Notes: generated by a model not told the origin, from the sequence alone. DNA of 64,000 bases from Litoreibacter arenae DSM 19593 (GCF_000442275.2 NZ_KE557314.1:248001-312000), one strand, 5' to 3'. Shown: positions 26,043 through 34,336, counted from the stretch's first letter. A program made the numbers and translations.

Positions 26043-26057
26043 GTGGCGGAGACGAAG
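26043..26057 (+). repeat. Left attachment-like repeat (copy of tRNA-Ser 3' end)
   Basis: GTGGCGGAGACGAAG is identical to 34322-34336 at the tRNA-Ser(GCU) 3' end; identity stops on both sides. It lies 41 bases after the SDR stop codon. Confidence 0.72.
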
Positions 26058-26126
26058 TCCGCCCGCACTTAACTATAAGTTATTAATAAATATAAATAAT
26101 AAAATTCACAACTTGAATTGTAGATA

Positions 26127-27110
26127 TGTACGGACTCTCGGGACACTTCCTGTAAATACCCTGATTTGGGATGGAGGAAGTATTCATGACAAACGAAGAA
26201 CGCGACATTCAACGCAAACTTAGAGTGCTTCAGCACGCCGAGACGATCGGCAATACTCGCAAGGCCTGCCGGTATTTTGGGGTCGGAAGGTCCAGTTTTT
26301 ATAGATGGCGCGATGCCTATCAGAAACATGGCGAAGCCGGCCTAGAGAACGCCAGATCAATTCCCAAAAACCCGGCCAACCAAACGCCGCCCGAGATCAT
26401 CGAGAAAGTGCTGTATCTGCGTCGCAAGTATCACTTGGGGCCAATCCGGATCGTCTGGTATTTGGCGCGCTATCACGGCATCAAAATCTCAGATGCCGGG
26501 GTGTACCGCATTCTCAAGCGCAACGGTCTCAATCGACTGCCCAGAGGCACACGAATGCGCAAACTGCACACCAAACGCTATCAGAAGCAGGCACCAGGTC
26601 ATCATATCCAAGTGGATGTTAAGTTTCTGACCTTCAAAGGAAAAAAGGGCGAAAGGGTTCGCCGTTTCCAATACACAGCGATCGATGATGCAACCAGAGT
26701 TCGCGCCCTCAAGATTTACGAGAAACACACGCAGGCAAATGCGATCGACTTCATTGATCATATCATCGAAAAGTTCCCATTCCGCATTCGCGAAGTTCGC
26801 ACGGATAATGGCCACGAGTTCCAAGCCAAATTCCACTGGCATGTCGAAGATCTCGGCATCAGGCACGCCTACATTAAGCGGGGTACGCCTCAACTCAATG
26901 GCAAAGTCGAACGATCCCACCGTTCAGATCAGCAGGAGTTCTACCAACTTCTCAGCTACAAAGGTGACGTCGATCTGAAGGCTAAACTCAACGAATGGGA
27001 GCGGTTCTACAACTTCGCCAGACCGCACGGCGCGCACAACGGCCAAACCCCTTACGAAGCTCTCAGAGACAAGCTACAGTAGCAACGCAAGTGTCCCGCA
27101 GGTCCGCCCA
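26127..27110 (+). mobile_element. IS481-family-like insertion sequence, 984 bp
   Basis: The element begins TGTACGGAC and ends with the complement of TGGGCGGAC. Imperfect terminal inverted repeats span about 24 bases (left core 26131-26150, right core 27087-27106; 15-16 of 20 matching, including GGGACACTT). It contains one transposase gene that fills most of its length. No clear target-site duplication was seen, so the exact ends may be off by a few bases or the flanks may have decayed. Confidence 0.75.
26186..27082 (+). CDS. IS481-family DDE transposase
   Basis: A 298-residue transposase with an N-terminal HTH (TRKACRYFGVGRSSFYRWRDAY, residues ~25-46), a second helix-turn region (PEIIEKVLYLRRKYHLGP), and an rve integrase-like core. 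Candidate catalytic acids are the Asp in HIQVDVKFL, the Asp in VRTDNGHEF and the Glu in LNGKVERSHR; all three are present and the frame is intact, so the element may be active. The ATG at 26186 is preferred because GGAGGAAG lies just upstream; an ATG 15 bases earlier is possible. The final RPHGAHNGQTPYEAL is the common C-terminus of the family. It lies inside the tRNA-Ser island close to its left end. Confidence 0.9.
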   Translation: MTNEERDIQRKLRVLQHAETIGNTRKACRYFGVGRSSFYRWRDAYQKHGEAGLENARSIPKNPANQTPPEIIEKVLYLRRKYHLGPIRIVWYLARYHGIKISDAGVYRILKRNGLNRLPRGTRMRKLHTKRYQKQAPGHHIQVDVKFLTFKGKKGERVRRFQYTAIDDATRVRALKIYEKHTQANAIDFIDHIIEKFPFRIREVRTDNGHEFQAKFHWHVEDLGIRHAYIKRGTPQLNGKVERSHRSDQQEFYQLLSYKGDVDLKAKLNEWERFYNFARPHGAHNGQTPYEALRDKLQ

Positions 27111-27778
27111 GGTTACAGTTTGGCGAAGACGAAAGCGGACCTTAGAACATCCTCTTTAAGGGTCGGTTAGTCCCGCGTCTAGCTCATTGCCTGACGAAAT
27201 CTCGCTGCACCCGGCGCAAATGGCCGATCTTTGCGCCGCGTTGCCGTGCTCAAGATGATGCTTACGCGGCAAAATCCGTGCTGCGAGCGCGCGCAGCGGG
27301 ATTTTGACACTTCCGCTCAGGGCTCAAACTTGTCGTTCGCCGCGCAATTGCCTAACGACTGCTTATGATCTGGAGTGAATTCCAGGATCGCCACCTACCC
27401 CGCCGCAAACGGTCCTTCCCGGCCATTGACCGTGTGTCGCGTCGCCGCGATGCAGCTTCCCCGAAGCGGACATTGATCGATCGCGCAGCATTTCGGTGGA
27501 GCCGATGGCAGCTATGCGGGACTCTGCTGCCGTTAAAGTAGACGACGCGAACGTCCCCTCTAGGGTATTTGATGAAATCAATGGACATTGACTCTTGCCA
27601 GTCGGGTTGACCTTTAGCCCGAGTAACAATTTTTTGATCAAAGGGCTCTCAAAACAAGGACGAAACCTCAGTTCGTAAACCACTAATTGGTGCGATTCAT
27701 GCCTTAATCTCGACACAGGAATTCGCAATATCAGAAACGAACTGTTGCGATATTTAGCTTTCGACAAGTGAGGGGCCC
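27111..27778. other. 668-bp gene-free stretch in the island
   Basis: No convincing reading frame. A strong hairpin occurs at 27270-27306 (CAAAATCC pairs with GGATTTTG, inner CTGCG with CGCAG), possibly a relic terminator or element end. Around 27473-27535 is a degenerate copy of an interspersed intergenic sequence (AGCGGACATT ... GGGACTC ... GCTGCCGTTA), also seen near 56541-56595. The promoter for the glycan genes should be in the last ~150 bases, which are AT-richer. Confidence 0.5.
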
Positions 27779-28975
27779 ATGCTGAATCAAACCATCTCGG
27801 TCGCTTTTGTCCTGCCGTGTCTAAACGAGGCGACGACGCTAGAAAGATGCATTCTCAGAGCGAGAGAAGCTCTGGCGGGAATTCGTGAAAAATACGGTCT
27901 TTCCGGAGAAGTGATTGTTGCTGACAACGGCAGCGACGATGGCAGCCAAGACATCGCACTGCGTACAGGCGCGCGGGTGGTGCATGTGGCAGAACGCGGC
28001 TACGGTGCGGCCTTGATTTCCGGGTTTGGCACAGCGAGATCGCAATATTTGGTGATGGGCGATAGTGATTGCTCCTATGACTTCGTTGAAGCTGTTCCGA
28101 TGATTGGCGAGCTGTTGAACGGTGCGGATTTGTGCATGGGCAACCGGTTTCGTGGCGGCATTAAGCCCGGCGCGATGCCGTGGAAGAACCGCTACATAGG
28201 CAATCCAGCTTTGTCTGGTATTCTGCGGGTTCTCTTCAAGACCGATATTGGCGACGCCCATTGCGGTTTGCGCGCCCTGACCGCGCCTGCATTGGAGCGA
28301 CTCAACCTGTCGTCGACGGGAATGGAATTTGCCTCCGAAATGCTTCTGAAATCGGTCTTGCTGGATTTCAAGATCGCGGAAGTGCCGGTCACCCTTTCCC
28401 CGGATGAGCGCGGCCGTCCACCGCATCTGAACCCTTGGCGCGATGGGATGCGACACCTTATCTACATGTTTTTGCTGAGCCCAAGCTGGCTTTTCATGGT
28501 ACCGGGCGTCACGCTTGGCCTGTTGGGATTGGCCATGATGACAGCCCTGCTTGTTGTCGGCGGTGACGAACTCGTGCAGATCGGCGGGGTTTTCTTTGGC
28601 AGCCACTGGGCTGTTATGGCCAGTGCCGCAATGATCATTTCTGTGCAGACTGTAGCCATGGGGATGTTTGCTCAGCTTTACAATTACAAAGAACTTATCC
28701 GGCGACCCAGCAGACGCGCCTTGGCCTTTCTCAATGCGTCGCGGCTTGAGTACTGGCTCTTGGCGGGCATGCTGCTGATTGCAGGTGGCTTAGCTTGGAT
28801 CAGCACAATCACATTCGGCTGGATCGCATCGGATTATGCAGGCCTCAGCGCGATGCGGGGGATGATCGCGGCCGGAACGATGTGTGTGATAGGCGCACAA
28901 GTGTTCTTTTCCGGTTTCCTTATGTCGGTGGTTTCTGGAAATCGCTCACGGCATCTGTTTGCGATAGGTGATTAA
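27779..28975 (+). CDS. Family 2 glycosyltransferase, polyprenol-phosphate type, with C-terminal membrane helices
   Basis: A 398-residue protein. The N-terminal ~220 residues are a GT-A domain of the dolichyl/polyprenyl-phosphate glycosyltransferase type: VAFVLPCLNEATTL, VIVADNGSDDGSQD, and the metal-binding MGDSDCSYDF, followed by MGNRFRGGIKPGAMPWKNRY and DAHCGLRAL. The remainder has about four to five hydrophobic helices (from VPGVTLGLLGLAMM onward). Such enzymes load a sugar from a nucleotide donor onto polyprenyl phosphate at the inner face of the membrane. It is first of five co-directional island genes, overlapping the next by 8 bases. With an ArnT-like protein downstream, it probably supplies the lipid-linked sugar. 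Confidence 0.88.
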   Translation: MLNQTISVAFVLPCLNEATTLERCILRAREALAGIREKYGLSGEVIVADNGSDDGSQDIALRTGARVVHVAERGYGAALISGFGTARSQYLVMGDSDCSYDFVEAVPMIGELLNGADLCMGNRFRGGIKPGAMPWKNRYIGNPALSGILRVLFKTDIGDAHCGLRALTAPALERLNLSSTGMEFASEMLLKSVLLDFKIAEVPVTLSPDERGRPPHLNPWRDGMRHLIYMFLLSPSWLFMVPGVTLGLLGLAMMTALLVVGGDELVQIGGVFFGSHWAVMASAAMIISVQTVAMGMFAQLYNYKELIRRPSRRALAFLNASRLEYWLLAGMLLIAGGLAWISTITFGWIASDYAGLSAMRGMIAAGTMCVIGAQVFFSGFLMSVVSGNRSRHLFAIGD

Positions 28976-30002
28976 TCTAATCGGGCATGACAACATGATG
29001 AGAGGTGCAAACTTCATCGAAGGAGTTGAGACAAAACAGAACCGCGTCTGGATGGTGTTGTTGATCACTGCCGGTGCGGTGCTGGGGTTGATCGCTCTTT
29101 TATTGGGCAGCGGCGCGTCTGTCGCTGACTTCGTAGCCTTGTGCGCCCGCATACCCCTTTGGACCTATGGTGCCATTGCCTTCACCCAAGCCACAATCGT
29201 CGTATTGGCTGCTCTGCGCTGGCGAGTGTTGCTGAAAGCCGTGTCCCCTCGGGGTCAAACTCTGACACTACAGCATGCAACCGCAGCGACAACATTGGCC
29301 GCAATTGCTGGGCAAATCCTTCCAATCCAGCTTTGCACTCCGGTCATTCGCGCCTGGTTTGCGTTGCGTTTCGATATCCCTGTCATGCGGTCTTTGGGAA
29401 CGTCGGCTTTGGAGCAGACATTTCAACTTCTCGTACTGATCAGCGCAGCAGTTCTGAGTTTTTTGTTTCTGGTGCCAACGGTTGGTTGGGTGTTTGATGC
29501 GGTTGTCCCAATTCTCGTTTTGGGCGCCATGGTTATCTTCGTAAGATTTGCCATTCAGGTGGTGTCGAAGCTTCTGGCAAGTATCGCGGATCAGGGGACC
29601 TCACTTTTGGCGCGAACTGCCACCCGTCTGCGCCTGGGCTTCGAAAAAGCCGCGCAACTGCCGGACCGCATTCTGACATCTGTCACCGCGCTAAGCCTTC
29701 TTGGCTATACCGTCCTTGCTGCACTCAATGTCTTACTGCTCAACGCTATTTCAGGCGTGGACATCCTTCCCCTTCTGATCGCCTATCCTTTGGTATTGTT
29801 TCTGATGTCGCTGCCCTTTTTCCCCGGTGGGCTTGGCGTGGTGGAAGTGACTTGGGCGGGCGTGCTCACACGCGAAGGCTTGCCGTTCGATCAGGCGGTC
29901 GAGGCCGCTTTGGCACTCCGGGTGATCTCGACCCTGGGGTTTTTCCTGATTGCACCGCTTTTACTCGCAGGTCTCCAACCCGCTAAGCGGGGGGTGCCAT
30001 GA
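28968..30002 (+). CDS. YbhN/UPF0104-like integral membrane protein (flippase-like)
   Basis: A polytopic protein of up to 344 residues with seven to eight membrane segments. GQILPIQLCTPVIRAWFALRF, FPGGLGVVEVTWAGVL and ALRVISTLGFFLI match the lysylphosphatidylglycerol synthetase transmembrane-region/UPF0104 family. Relatives sit in polyprenol-glycan clusters and are often proposed to move or stabilise lipid-linked sugars; that role is inferred here. The annotated start is a GTG overlapping the previous gene by 8 bases. ATG codons at 28995 and 28998 are in frame and give a shorter, equally plausible N-terminus; neither has a strong ribosome-binding site. Its stop overlaps the next ATG by 4 bases. 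Confidence 0.8.
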   Translation: MINLIGHDNMMRGANFIEGVETKQNRVWMVLLITAGAVLGLIALLLGSGASVADFVALCARIPLWTYGAIAFTQATIVVLAALRWRVLLKAVSPRGQTLTLQHATAATTLAAIAGQILPIQLCTPVIRAWFALRFDIPVMRSLGTSALEQTFQLLVLISAAVLSFLFLVPTVGWVFDAVVPILVLGAMVIFVRFAIQVVSKLLASIADQGTSLLARTATRLRLGFEKAAQLPDRILTSVTALSLLGYTVLAALNVLLLNAISGVDILPLLIAYPLVLFLMSLPFFPGGLGVVEVTWAGVLTREGLPFDQAVEAALALRVISTLGFFLIAPLLLAGLQPAKRGVP

Positions 30003-30943
30003 CACGGGCATGGCTTTCTGTGATCATGCCTGTCTTTAATGGGCGCGCGACGCTGGATATGGCGCTGTCATCCCTTGAGGGACAATGCGACGGGCTTGAG
30101 ATTATCGCCGTCGATCAAGGCTCAATTGATGGCAGTCGCCTTGTGCTTGAGAAAGCGCAAAACCGTCTTCCGATCCGGATCATCGACAATCCCGACGGCA
30201 GCTCATGGACCGAGAATACAAACATCGGTCTGCGTGAGGCACGCGCACCGCTCATCACTATGTTGCACCAAGACGATATCTGGTTGACCGGGCGTGCGGC
30301 ACTTTTGCAAGACATCAGCACCCAGCATCAAGACGTCGACATCTGGGTGCATGGTGCTGATCTTATTGATGCGCAGGGCAACATCGTCGGACAGATGTGT
30401 CCGCCATTTGGAGATGTGCAGTGTGTCCTATCTTCTGAAGAGGCGCTTTCGCACCTGATCGTGCAAAACACCTTGGCGTTGCCAGCGGTCATGTTCCGGC
30501 GCGACGCCGCCCTGCGTCAGGGTGGCCTTGATGAGGAACTTTGGTACACGGCTGATTGGGATCTCTGGCTGAACCTCGCGCAGAATGGTTTGGCTTGGAA
30601 CCCCACCCGCGCCTCGGCGTTTCGGATACACGCACAATCCCAGACTATAACCGGATCGCGCGACCTGCAATCCTTCAAGCGCCAATTAGAGATACCGCTC
30701 CACCGTCATCTGGCTCATTTGCCGGATCAATTGACAAAACGCGCCCGCAAGCGCGCGGAAGCGGCCAACGCACTCAACGTCTGTTTGGCGGGCCTGCATC
30801 ATCGAAGTTTGCGTGGTGTTGCTTCAGCCCTTCGTGCGTTTTTTTTGCTCGGCCCGTTCGAATGGCGCGATTTTTTCATGAGCACTCAGATAGTGAACAG
30901 ATTAGTACCCCGGCTGAAGCTGGGGCTGAAAAGAGGAACATGA
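29999..30943 (+). CDS. Family 2 glycosyltransferase, soluble
   Basis: A 314-residue GT-A glycosyltransferase. LSVIMPVFNGRATLDMAL opens the fold, DGLEIIAVDQGSIDGS gives the nucleotide-binding segment, and MLHQDDIWLTGRAALL contains the acidic DD metal site near residue 91. ADWDLWLNLAQNG near 190 is the usual acceptor/base region (ED/DW type). The C-terminal ~90 residues are helical and basic with a hydrophobic patch (SALRAFFLLGPF), suggesting peripheral membrane contact. It overlaps the flippase-like gene by 4 bases and is followed by the methyltransferase after one base. It likely adds a sugar to the lipid-linked or surface glycan made by this island set. Confidence 0.87.
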   Translation: MTRAWLSVIMPVFNGRATLDMALSSLEGQCDGLEIIAVDQGSIDGSRLVLEKAQNRLPIRIIDNPDGSSWTENTNIGLREARAPLITMLHQDDIWLTGRAALLQDISTQHQDVDIWVHGADLIDAQGNIVGQMCPPFGDVQCVLSSEEALSHLIVQNTLALPAVMFRRDAALRQGGLDEELWYTADWDLWLNLAQNGLAWNPTRASAFRIHAQSQTITGSRDLQSFKRQLEIPLHRHLAHLPDQLTKRARKRAEAANALNVCLAGLHHRSLRGVASALRAFFLLGPFEWRDFFMSTQIVNRLVPRLKLGLKRGT

Positions 30944-30944
30944 C

Positions 30945-31571
30945 ATGGGTTCGATTGGAGCAAGTGTACGACGCGCTTTTGGTCCCTATGAGAGGCAAGT
31001 CTCGGAGCTGTACCGCAGTATCTTCGTCAATTTGGAGAATTTGGCGGACTGTATCCAGGAGTGGTCAGATCCGACGGCGATCTGTGAAATCGGGTGTGGT
31101 GAGGGTGCGCTGGCAGAACGTCTGTGCCGGGATTTCCCCGATGCGTCCTATCTGGGCATCGACATTATCCCGCATTTGGGACGCATGTATGACGGAGACC
31201 GCGCCGAGTTTTGCCAGATTGACGCTCAAGATCTTGCTGAAGAGTGCCCTGGGCAGTTCGACTTGGTTGTGATCAACGATGTCATGCACCACGTGCCGGG
31301 CGCAATCCGCGCGGACATCTTGGCAGCCGCAAAAAAGCTGTTGATGCCGGGCGGTGTTCTCGTATTCAAGGATTGGCTGAAACGAAAAACACCGATCCAT
31401 GCAGCCTGTTACATTGCCGATGTTCACATTGGTGCCGACAAAAATGTGGCCTACATGGCAATGGATGAGCAGCTGGAACTGATCACATCAGTTTTCGGGT
31501 CCGACGCAATCGTAGCAGAAAAGTCGATCAAACCCTGGTCGCATAATCACGCCTTCAAAGTCGTAAAATAG
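30945..31571 (+). CDS. Class I SAM-dependent methyltransferase
   Basis: A 208-residue methyltransferase. The SAM-binding ICEIGCGEGALAERL (residues ~46-60) is followed by the acidic YLGIDIIPHLGRMYD, then DLVVINDVMHHVPGAIRADIL and PGGVLVFKDWL. There is no membrane segment. It probably methylates a sugar or lipid intermediate of the glycan pathway; this follows from position between two glycosyltransferase genes. It starts one base after the preceding gene and ends 10 bases before the ArnT-like gene. A small-molecule or O-methyltransferase on another substrate is possible. Confidence 0.87.
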   Translation: MGSIGASVRRAFGPYERQVSELYRSIFVNLENLADCIQEWSDPTAICEIGCGEGALAERLCRDFPDASYLGIDIIPHLGRMYDGDRAEFCQIDAQDLAEECPGQFDLVVINDVMHHVPGAIRADILAAAKKLLMPGGVLVFKDWLKRKTPIHAACYIADVHIGADKNVAYMAMDEQLELITSVFGSDAIVAEKSIKPWSHNHAFKVVK

Positions 31572-31581
31572 GGTATTCGAG

Positions 31582-33078
31582 ATGACGGCACTCGCTCACT
31601 TCCAGCCCGCCGATCTTAGCCAAGAACAACGGCTATCACTTGCGATCAGGGCTTTTGTACTGGTGAAAATTGTCATCCTGCTTGTGCTGGCGGTCAATAC
31701 CCGCTTCGTGATGGATGAATTCTGGCACTTTACCCAGCCGGTGTATCTGTTCGACGGCACGTTCGAGGCGATTTGGCCAAAAAAAGCGGTCGGCTACGCA
31801 GTTTTTTATGAACTTTCTCACCTGATTGGCTGGGATGCCAGCTCTATGCTGATAACGGGTCGGCTGACCACGGCATGTCTTGCATTGGCGTTGACCTGGT
31901 GCATCTACAAATGCGCCTGCGCCTTGGGTTACGAGCGTGTCACCGCGCTTCTCGCCGTGGCTCTCTTGCTGAGCTTCAGCAACTTTATCGAGCGTGGGTT
32001 TCGCCTGCGATCCGAACCACTTGCTACGATGTTTGCCGCTTTCGCCGTGTTGGTCATCATCCGGTATGAGGCTGACCGCGCCAAAACCCTTCTGATTGCC
32101 GGCCTGCTTTGCGGGTTTGCGTTCGTGACGACGCAGAAATCGGTCTATTTCAACTTTGCCCTGGGGTTCGCATTGGTGATTGATGCGATCTGCATGCGTT
32201 CTTTCACGTGCGCGATCAAGCGCGGAGGGCTGCTTATTCTGGGCTGGGCTGTCGCCATAGTAATCTACGGCGCCCTGCTTGGCGGCCAGGCGATGCTGCA
32301 GGTTCTGGAGGTTCTTTTCTTGGGGCCGGTCGAACTCGCACGCAACGGCGGCAGTTACTACGAAGGGCTCGACGCATATGTCTGGCAAACGCTTTTGCGC
32401 AACCCGTTGCAATATGGATTGGTTGTCGTTGGATTCGTTCTGTCCGTCACGCGATTGCGCAAACTGGACAATGCCGCGCGGATATTCCTTGTCTACGCGG
32501 TCGTGCTCACCGCGTTCGTTTTCTTTCACAATCAGACATGGCCATACGTATTCGCCATGGCATTACCATTCCTGGCGGTCTACGGCGCTGCGGCAGCAAC
32601 CTTTTTTCTGCGGCACTCGAAAAGATGGACCGCGATTATGGTGGGGGTATTTATAGCTATTGCCGTGCAGAGCACTGTGCGAAACGTGCAGTATCTGAAT
32701 CACGACAACCGCGCTCAACTGGCGCTTGTCCAGTTCGCAGAGGCGCGGCTTGCCAAAGACGATACCTATTTCGACGGCATCGGCATGATCCCCAGCCGTC
32801 GCATGGAGCCCCGCCTATGGCTCGATGCCCAAGGCGTTCGCAAAACCAACGAAGAAGGGCAGAATTCAGCTCTCTACAGCGCGCTCCTAGGCGCTGAACC
32901 TCACCTTGTGATTTCGACTTATCGCACAGACAATTTGGGCGACGTCTTTAACTCTGTTCTAGAGACCAGATACGGCTTTCTAACGCCCCACATCATGCTA
33001 CCCTTCGAAACCAACCTAGAGCTCACACCAACAAAGTCCGAGCGCACCCCGCTTTTTAGCGGCATCTATGACGACTAA
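31582..33078 (+). CDS. GT39/ArnT-like multi-pass glycosyltransferase
   Basis: A 498-residue membrane protein with about ten hydrophobic helices. The first periplasmic loop carries NTRFVMDEFWHFTQPVYLFDG, with the acidic DE pair typical of GT-C enzymes (dolichyl-phosphate-mannose-protein mannosyltransferase, ArnT). Later come a RSEPLATMFAAFAVL helix and a C-terminal soluble tail with FDGIGMIPSRRMEP. GT-C enzymes use polyprenyl-phosphate sugars at the outer face of the membrane, which fits the polyprenol-phosphate glycosyltransferase at 27779 as donor supplier. It is last in the five-gene set; the next ~500 bases hold only gene relics. The acceptor (lipid A, protein or another lipid) is unknown. 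Confidence 0.8.
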   Translation: MTALAHFQPADLSQEQRLSLAIRAFVLVKIVILLVLAVNTRFVMDEFWHFTQPVYLFDGTFEAIWPKKAVGYAVFYELSHLIGWDASSMLITGRLTTACLALALTWCIYKCACALGYERVTALLAVALLLSFSNFIERGFRLRSEPLATMFAAFAVLVIIRYEADRAKTLLIAGLLCGFAFVTTQKSVYFNFALGFALVIDAICMRSFTCAIKRGGLLILGWAVAIVIYGALLGGQAMLQVLEVLFLGPVELARNGGSYYEGLDAYVWQTLLRNPLQYGLVVVGFVLSVTRLRKLDNAARIFLVYAVVLTAFVFFHNQTWPYVFAMALPFLAVYGAAAATFFLRHSKRWTAIMVGVFIAIAVQSTVRNVQYLNHDNRAQLALVQFAEARLAKDDTYFDGIGMIPSRRMEPRLWLDAQGVRKTNEEGQNSALYSALLGAEPHLVISTYRTDNLGDVFNSVLETRYGFLTPHIMLPFETNLELTPTKSERTPLFSGIYDD

Positions 33079-33299
33079 CGCATTTTCAGAACATGCCGAA
33101 GCATCTCCTGCCCCGCAAAATTTTTTCCAACACTCTTCGGATGTGAACAGATCGCGGACTTCACGAGCGCCTGGAAAAGCTGCATGCACCGTGCGCGTCC
33201 GTTAGCGCAGGCGGTCCGTGATGGACTTATCCCAGACCCGAACCATCAAGCCCCCGCACAGCCCCACAGCGCACCTTACAGCGCCCCCGAAGGCCAGCA

Positions 33300-33599
33300 C
33301 AGGGTAACAACCCATACGCGGACCCTCATGGTGCCCAGAACGAGGCACCAGCAAGCGTAGCAGACCAGTTCACTAAAGACGTTCTCCCCCGCGTCTCGCC
33401 CACAGCAATCAACTCCCTTGAAGCTGACTTGGCTGAGGGCCAATTCTCCGAGAAGACTTTGGATTACCTCATGCTTGAGGGTAACCAATCGGCTGAAGCG
33501 CTGGTTGCTGTTCGCGACGCCTATGCAGCCAAGATCAGCGGCATCAGTTGCGAGTTTAAGGTTCTGCTCTTTGATTTTGGAAAGGCGATAATGGCTCAG
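33300..33599 (+). pseudogene. Possible phage capsid-assembly (scaffold) protein fragment
   Basis: An open frame without a proper start reads GNNPYADPHGAQNEAP, then ASVADQFTKDVLPRVSP and LEADLAEGQFSEKTLDYLML. The composition (charged, alanine-rich, helical, preceded by a Pro/Gln-rich stretch in a neighbouring frame) recalls the C-terminal part of T7-like capsid-assembly proteins. A frameshift near 33298 would join the Pro/Gln-rich part to it. The similarity is weak and from memory. It runs into the antisense hsdM relic, as expected for scrambled island DNA. Confidence 0.35.
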
Positions 33600-34084
33600 C
33601 GCAACATCACCCAACCCATGTCGTGGTTCGACACAGTTTCCGGACGAAGGTCTGCGCCTTTGACCTGTTGCACCGCTTTGTAGAGAAGGTTGGCGTCAGC
33701 GAGTTGGCCAATGAATTCGCCGAATTTGAAATGTTCGAAGATTTCGCGGGCATCCTTTGAGAAGCATTGAATGTAGCTCTCAAGATTGTCCTTGATGCCA
33801 CTGGCCCCCAAAGTGGACAGGTCCATTTTTGAGGTGTTGTAGAAGGATAGACCAGAAGCCCGCAGAAGAAGCTTTTCCTTCGCTTCCTCGGGCAGTGCCA
33901 TTGCCTCAATTCGCTCAAGTTCAGCCAAGACTTTTGCTTTCCGCTCACTGAAAACGCATTCGAGGCGGCGGAGGAGGGTGAACGGCAAAATTATGCGCCC
34001 GTACTGGCTTTGCTTGAAGTCACCGCGCAGGAGGTCGGCAAGCGACCAAATGTATGACGCCAGATTGTTTGTTGATTGAGACAA
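33596..34084 (-). pseudogene. Truncated type I restriction-modification methylase subunit (hsdM 5' fragment)
   Basis: 162 codons match the N-terminal helical domain of Hsd[38 protein letters not shown], and [10 protein letters not shown]-like and [20 protein letters not shown] segments. The sequence ends right after VSNHDMG, where an intact protein (about 500 residues) would continue into the SAM-binding methylase domain with its NPPF motif. The catalytic part is gone, and no hsdS or hsdR is adjacent. It is therefore a relic of a restriction-modification locus, a common cargo of tRNA islands. The start codon and first helix are intact, so a short product could still be made. Confidence 0.8.
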
Positions 34085-34251
34085 GCTTGCTACCCGAAAT
34101 TGATCTGTTTGTTATTGAGAGAGACCGTAAATTGACGGTCTTTCATTGTACAGGCACATGCATCTCTAGCGGATGAGACCGGACCATTGCTTCGGCAGCA
34201 TCGTCTCGAACACTAAAACTCGTTTCTCATCAAACGCTCAACAAAAAACTT

Positions 34252-34281
34252 GGTCAATAATGGCGGTCAATGTTGGTCAAT
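34252..34281 (+). repeat. Three direct GGTCAAT repeats beside the attachment site
   Basis: GGTCAAT occurs at 34252, 34265 and 34275, within 30 bases and about 40 bases inside the island's right end. Clustered short direct repeats next to an att core resemble the arm-type sites bound by tyrosine integrases. A hairpin at 34122-34141 (AGACCGT/ACGGTCT) lies nearby. Function is inference. Confidence 0.4.
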
Positions 34282-34321
34282 GGGCACCCGTAAGTCATTG
34301 ATTTTCAACGAGCAAAGGTGG

Positions 34322-34336
34322 GTGGCGGAGACGAAG
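34322..34336 (+). repeat. Right attachment-like repeat at the tRNA-Ser 3' end
   Basis: The 15 bases are identical to 26043-26057. Reading from the tRNA (minus strand), they are part of its 3' acceptor/T-stem region plus one base beyond CCA, which is the classic integrase crossover position. Confidence 0.72.

Larger units (their letters stand above)
26043..34336. mobile_element. Putative genomic island inserted at tRNA-Ser(GCU)
   Basis: The segment is bounded by an exact 15-base direct repeat (26043-26057 and 34322-34336). The right copy contains the last 14 bases of the tRNA-Ser(GCU) gene, the usual outcome of integrase-mediated insertion. Inside are an IS481-type element, five envelope-glycan genes, a possible phage capsid-assembly fragment, a truncated hsdM and a gene-poor AT-richer stretch. 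The genes read as visibly lower in GC than the flanks (judged by eye). No integrase gene is left, so the island is probably immobile. Boundaries are inferred from the repeat. Confidence 0.7.

Noticed and set aside
26121-27116. Target-site duplication around the IS481-type element
   Set aside because: The flanking bases (TAGATA on the left, GGTTAC on the right) do not match, so no duplication is claimed.
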